Shown: piece by piece, positions 59,801 through 64,000 of the stretch
Layout: each line of letters opens with the position of its first letter
Position numbering within the stretch: position 1 is the first letter of the stretch
Made by a program: the position numbers and the translations under genes
Origin: Gnetum montanum
Taxonomy: Eukaryota > Streptophyta > Gnetopsida > Gnetales > Gnetaceae
Direction of reading: 5' to 3'
Length of the DNA: 64,000 nt
Assembly: GCA_015680685.1 (NCBI GenBank)
Contig: MNCI01034266.1
Span: forward strand, 670,432-734,431
Notes under the pieces: generated by a model
Seen by the model: the letters and a program-made list of their open reading frames with translations, nothing else
Told to the model about the DNA's origin: nothing
Databases searched by the model: none

Positions 59801-61001
59801 TATTGTGTTACCTAATTATGTCTAATCGCCATGCTATGTTATTAGGAGCTCAACTCATGTGGGATCCGTCAGAGCCTATTGATCTAGACACCACCGAACC
59901 CTCCTCAAAAGACACCATCATGCCATGCAGCATTTATGATGAAATGTGTAAATGTATGATACGCTTGACTTACTCCTTGTGGGAATGTTAGAGCGTAAAC
60001 GAGGATCTTTGGAAGAGGTTGCAAAGGTTGGAGAAAGAGAGAGTGGCTCTAGGTGATGAAGTGGAGGACTTGAGGTCTCGAAATGAATTCCTGCAAGGTT
60101 AGGTGACAGGCAACGAGGATTGGTGTACTGCTATTGTAGACTATGCCCGTTATTGGACGGTCGTCTAAAATAGTGTCCAGACTAGCCATGAACTGGTCGA
60201 GCAGTGGATGTAAATGGAACTCCTAGCTCAAAAGAATCAAAACTGGAAGGACTATAGTGCAAGCATGTAAGAATGGGGGCAGATGCAAAAGGATCATAAA
60301 CATGTCTATGAGCGGGACTACGTTGCCTACCATCAATAGTATAGGGACTCTGCCGTCAAGGCTTAGTCTCTTTGACTATTCCTTGACGTTATTGGTGCTT
60401 CAAGTGCATTTGAAAAATTCCAGGAGCAAGTGATGGTGACCACCTCTCCAGAAAGGGAAATGACTCTTCCTAGAGGGGAGAAAACCATCCCTTCCTTCTT
60501 CCCTGAACCACCTTGCTGGATTCCTGTGGAAAAAGGGAAGATGAAGGCCGGAGCTAATCTAGGAGATGGGGTTTGGTCTGAGCTTACTGAGGATGAGATT
60601 ATGTAATGTCTGTGGATTGGCTTAGAACAAATTCCATTTGCTACTGATGTAGGACCATCATAGGTGAGTTTTTGTTTTATTATGCCTTTTGTCATACCTA
60701 GTTTTGATCGTGATGTTAGTATACGTGTTATGTATAATTGCAGGAACGACCTGAGGTGGTTCCTCAGCGAGACGAGCGTAATGTGGATGATGGTCCTCAC
60801 AAAGGTGGTTTTCAAGGGATAGAGCTTAATGGTGGTGATCAACGTCATGGCAAACAACTTCATACAGAAGAGCCTAAAAGGGAGGGCCACCTTCATGAAG
60901 AAATGCCACCTGAAAAAGGTAGCCCCTATGAGGATGATTTGCTCAGGGTGGAGATTGAGCTGAGGGACACGGGTGACAATGGGGACAAAGGAGACGCATA
61001 A
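56825..61001 (+). pseudogene. Antisense multi-exon gene (element D), eight exons
   Basis: Exons: 56825-56943, 57456-57905, 58007-58281, 58396-59199, 59313-59501, 59633-59761, 59846-60663, 60744-61001. Donors are good plant sites: CCG|GTAAGT, CGG|GTAAGA, CTG|GTAAAC, TAG|GTAAGA, GAG|GTAAAT, TAG|GTACAT, TAG|GTGAGT; acceptors TACAG, TGTAG, TGTAG, GACAG, ATAG, TTAG, TGCAG. Exon 1 KVKGKNAKLARIDEV. Exons 2-3 FCP1/NIF-like (frame-shifted near 57470). Exon 4 has IQRWLSHRAAP, YPLFRARTFPKTLSQGRF, SKPWISHIFGT but lacks about 80 residues present in A between GEMLT and IYPLF. Exon 5 is Glu/Ala-rich. Exon 7 is probable coiled coil (EDLWKRLQRLEKERVALGDE). Exon 8 is acidic (YEDDLLRVEIELRDTGDNG). A few stops make it a pseudogene. 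Confidence 0.77.
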
Positions 61002-61189
61002 TGTGGTTGTATTGGCCATAGTCCATTTTTTTTAATGAGAAAGACAATATTTTTTCTTTGATATTTTAATGCAAATTTGGTCTAAGTTGATGTCCTTTTG
61101 CTATTGCTGTTCTCGTTTTATGCAAAGTGTAAATTAGTAGGTTTTGATGTTATGAGAAATAGCAGATAGTTTTAGGCGTATAGCATAAA

Positions 61190-61525
61190 TGAAGTTACTA
61201 GTTTAAAGTCATTGCAGGCTACTGGATAAATCGAGTGCAAAGCATAAATAAGGCAACTAGTCTTGGGCCATTTCGGGCCTTTGACTAGTTCAAGCATAAA
61301 CTGTGATTTAAATAGGTAGTTTAAGGCCATTGTGGGCCATGGGTAGTTTTAGGCCATTTCGGGCCATGTATAGTTTTAGGCCATTTCGAGCCATGGGTAT
61401 GTGGTGAAAGGATAGTGTAAATGTCACTAAGTCGCCAATTTTAAGCCTTGGCATGCTGTGATTAGTTTAAGGCCATTTCAGGCCTTTGATAGTTTTAGGC
61501 CATTCCAGGCCATGGGTATAACATG
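61190..61525 (-). repeat. Punctuation repeat, element D gag-pro side
   Basis: About nine units, read on the minus strand as CATGGCCCGAAATGGCCTAA plus AACTA, 25-45 bp apart. Between the 3' ends of the convergent antisense gene and gag-pro, as in A, E and C. Confidence 0.8.
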
Positions 61526-61559
61526 ATTAATTTTAGATAAAGTTAAGAGCAACAAAGAT

Positions 61560-61975
61560 AACTAGTAGGAGCATAAAAACATAAGTATAAATGAGAATAG
61601 CTGGTAGAAGCATAAAAATAAGCCTAACCATAAAATGAGCATAGTTGGTGGAAGCGTAAAATGAGTATAGCTAGTGGAAGCATAAAATCAGCATAATCAT
61701 AAAATGAGTATAACTGGTGGAAGCGTAAAATGAGCATAAGCGTAAAATGAGTATAGCTGGTGGAAGCGTAAAATGAGTATAGTTGGTGGAAGTGTAAAAT
61801 GAGTATAGCTGGTGGAAGTGTAAAATGAGCATAAACGTAGAATGAGTATAGCTGGTGGAAGCGTAAAATGAGCATAAGCGTAAAATGAGTATAGCTAGTG
61901 GAAGTGTAAAATGAGCATAAGCGTAAAATGAGTATAGTTGGTAGAAGTGTAAAATGAGCATAAGCGTAAAACCAA
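61560..61975. repeat. Minisatellite of 27-bp and 16-bp related units
   Basis: Alternating GTATAGCTGGTGGAAGCGTA plus AAATGA (about 27 bp) and GCATAAGCGTAAAATGA (about 16 bp) units, roughly 15 in all. Found only in D. It has no stops in one minus frame, but the repetitive translation (HFTLMLILRFHQLYSF) is a by-product. Confidence 0.85.
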
Positions 61976-62063
61976 GATGAGTGTTTGTAAAGCAAGGATG
62001 GGATAGCATGATGAGAGAAAACACACGTAAATTGTATGGCAGTCAAATGACTAGGCTTACTAG

Positions 62064-64000
62064 CTAGCCCTGTAATTGTTTATTGATCACTTTTATTTTT
62101 GGTAATGCGTAAAGATGAGGGGATTTACCATCCTTTTCCTTCACATCACACTCTTCTTCTAGGAATCGTAGCTCAGCCCAGGTTAGGCTGTTATCAGCCA
62201 CTTTTTCGGCTTGTTCGAGTATTTGGACAGGGGACTGATCTTCAGGCATTTTGATTTCTGACCCCTATTCCATTTCTATGTTATTAATAGCTTGAGGGGT
62301 TATTTCATCACTGTGGATAACCACCTCTCCTCCTGCTTAGCGAAAATGGATCTCTTGATGTATAGGTGATGAAACCGCCCTCAGTTGAGCCAACCAAGAC
62401 CTCCCTAGGATCAAGTTGAAGCCAGGCATCTCTTCGATGACAATGAAGGTTGTGTCCATGGGGAACTACTCCCCTGCCACGAAGTTAATGTGCACAGTGC
62501 CTTTTACTTGAACTCGTCCCTGTTGAACAACTTTAAACATGACGTTGTGGTAGAACTGATCTGATCGATCAGACCTAGCTTATCCACTATGGGATAGGGG
62601 ATGACATTGGCAACTACCCCATCGTCCACATGTACCCTCTGAATTCAGTGTAGACCAACCTAAATGGTAATGAACATGGGCACCGTTGTTACATGACACT
62701 TTTCTAGGTCATCCTTAATGGATTCGTTGCGAAACGTCAACAAGGAAGGCCCTGGTTTCTCAGCTGCGGGAGGAAGCATAATGGAATGAATTGCTTCTTC
62801 ATCTGCGGGCAGGCCTTCGTCCACAAGTATGGACATTAACATGCAAACCATAGCCTCATAATGTTTTTGTGACATCATGAGTAAGTCATAAAGGCTCAAA
62901 GTTGTATTTTTTTGTTTTAGAGCCTATTTGACTTGCGTAAAGGCATTGAAGAGATCCCGCCCGCGATCTAGCTGCTTGTCACCCTTTTCCTCTTCCATTC
63001 GCCCTAGGAGACGAATTTCTTGGGGAGGAGTGACATTCAGTCAAGGGTTGTGCTTCTTTCTACCAGGAGTAGATGGTTGCGTTTGTGTAACTTTGCCATC
63101 TTTAGAAAATGGGGACAAGGGTACAAAGGTGAGCGGTTTAGGCTTGGGAAACCCCAGCGTAAGATGATCCTTGGCTGTACCGATTGTCATACCTTCTTCT
63201 CCTTTTTCATTAAATTGGGACCAAGAGTTTGACTTGGAGGTTTTCCCTTGTGTAGGAGGGGTTCTCGATGGTTTTGGCACCCTGATGACAAAGGGGGCCT
63301 TAGGTGTAAGCGTGGGCTGGGCTGTGGCTTTACCAATAGCAGGTTGTCGAGAATTTATCTAAGAAGGGGCTCAAAGGATAAAAGGTTGTCGTGGTTTTGG
63401 CACCTTGATGACAAAGGGGGCCTTAGGCGTAGGTGCGGGCTGGGCCATGGCTTTACCGACAGTGGGTTGTTGAGAATTTGTCTGAGAAGGGGCTCGAAGG
63501 ATAAAAGGTTTTCGTGGAGCACCACTTGTCGATGCTATCAAATCCATTGTTCAGGGAGAACGAGGACACGTTCATAGCAAGAAAGGTTGTTTTGGCTATG
63601 CTTGATTATCGCCCTCTGCTCCTACCATGTTAATTGTGTACCCTGCATTATTTGCATTTAACAGGTCTTGGTACACATGTAGAGCTTGATTTTCTGGGTG
63701 ATCTAGACTACTGCTATCTAAGATCAGGTCACCTTGATCGATCATGTGTTGAATGTCATCTTTCAATGCCCAGTAGTAATCCTTGTCATGACCACACAAT
63801 TGATGGTAGTCATAGAATCGGTCTAGCCTAAAGTTCTTGAGTACGGGCGGTTCATTAGGTTGGGCCAAGGAGGGGTTCTTGAGTAACTCACAATGGCACC
63901 TATGACATTTCAGGGTCTCCTTGGACACTGCCTTGTGTCAGATGTGACCGATTCCCAGTAATTACTTCAAAAGTTTTAAAGGCTTCATAGGTAGAGTTGC
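62064..64000 (-). pseudogene. gag-pro: Element D gag-pro (runs off the window)
   Basis: Minus strand. Near the window edge is a knuckle-like motif FYDYHQLCGHDKDYYWALKD followed by DIQHMIDQGDLIL, parallel to CHYQQVPDHDIGFC in E; the Cys positions read Y here. Then a Pro/Lys-rich linker with a 123-bp tandem duplication, a segment SLYDLLMMSQKHYEAMVCML, the retropepsin region about 62640-62290 (VDDGVVANVIPYPIVDKLGL, QEIHF-like) and a tail ending PHLYALPKIKVINKQLQG at TAG 62066-62064. Several stops in the protease part. The gag core lies beyond 64000. Confidence 0.78.
63271..63516 (-). repeat. In-frame 123-bp tandem duplication in the gag linker (element D)
   Basis: GTTTTGGCACCCTGATGACA begins a 123-bp unit at 63271 that repeats at 63394 with about 90% identity by eye. 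123 bp is 41 codons, so the frame is kept. Confidence 0.75.

Noticed and set aside
60363-61019. Minus-strand frame of 218 residues, the longest in the window
   Set aside because: It lies opposite exons 7-8 of the D antisense gene, which are supported by homology with A and C. No homologous minus frame is kept in A.
61624-62046. 140-residue open frame on the minus strand full of HFTLMLILRF-type repeats
   Set aside because: It is the translation of the minisatellite at 61560-61975 and has no counterpart in other copies.
63020-63362. Overlapping plus-strand frames near the right edge
   Set aside because: Shadows of the Pro/Lys-rich linker of D gag on the minus strand.
1-64000. tRNA, rRNA, organelle inserts or a host single-copy gene
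   Set aside because: None recognised by reading both strands. A tRNAscan or blast search could still find a short decayed one.

Overview
This window is plant repeat DNA, most likely from a seed plant with a very large genome. A gymnosperm is the best guess, but that is inference from the amount and age of the retroelement debris. I see no host single-copy gene, rRNA, tRNA or organelle insert. Almost all of it is decayed LTR retrotransposon. Four partial copies (A, B, E on +; D on -) and a fragment (C, -) belong to one Ty3/gypsy family of Tat/Ogre type: Retrotrans_gag, a CxxH...GH...C-type knuckle followed by an LKxxIxxLI-like stretch, retropepsin, RT with YVDD, two RNase H domains, and an HHCC/DDE integrase. 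A fifth element (F, -) is an Athila-like gypsy element with a tRNA-Asp-type primer binding site.

Layout: A (end of gag-pro 1-151, antisense gene 670-4733 on -, pol 5197-8724 on +, tail to 10396), then LTR1 10397-12032, then B (pol 12033-14600, tail to 16050), then LTR2 from 16051, then E (gag-pro 18403-22089, antisense gene about 22606-26095 on -, 192-bp satellite about 28180-31610, pol 32201-35678). Next is F on - (about 35690-45725). The rest is in opposite orientation: C (antisense gene fragment 45733-46366 on +, gag-pro 46980-49899 on -), LTR3 49900-51212 on -, and D (tail, pol 52797-56253 on -, antisense gene 56825-61001 on +, gag-pro 62064-64000 on -, running off the window). LTR1 and LTR3 are each flanked on both sides by internal sequence of the same family, as in tandem arrays sharing LTRs.

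The main find is the architecture of the A/B/C/D/E family. Between gag-pro and pol every informative copy carries an additional gene on the opposite strand. In A and D it has about eight exons with splice sites at matching places, a TATA-like box about 130 bp before a shared ATG, and a shared acidic C-terminus. By eye, exons 2-3 resemble the FCP1/NIF (HAD-fold) phosphatase domain with decayed catalytic motifs. Exon 4 faintly resembles the plant transposon protein domain found in Athila-type elements. Exon 7 is probably coiled coil. The pol frame begins right after a 3' splice-site-like sequence in A, D and E, so pol is probably reached by splicing. That would place the antisense gene inside the sense intron, at the position where Ogre elements carry their pro/RT intron.

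A short repeat built round TAAACTGGC punctuates every gene boundary of the family. E has an extra 3.4-kb array of hairpin-bearing 192-bp units next to its antisense gene/pol boundary. All copies are broken by stops and frameshifts. D is the most intact (RT YIDD and integrase D, D, E all visible). Three single n's are each preceded by sequence repeated nearby, which points to unmerged contig overlaps.
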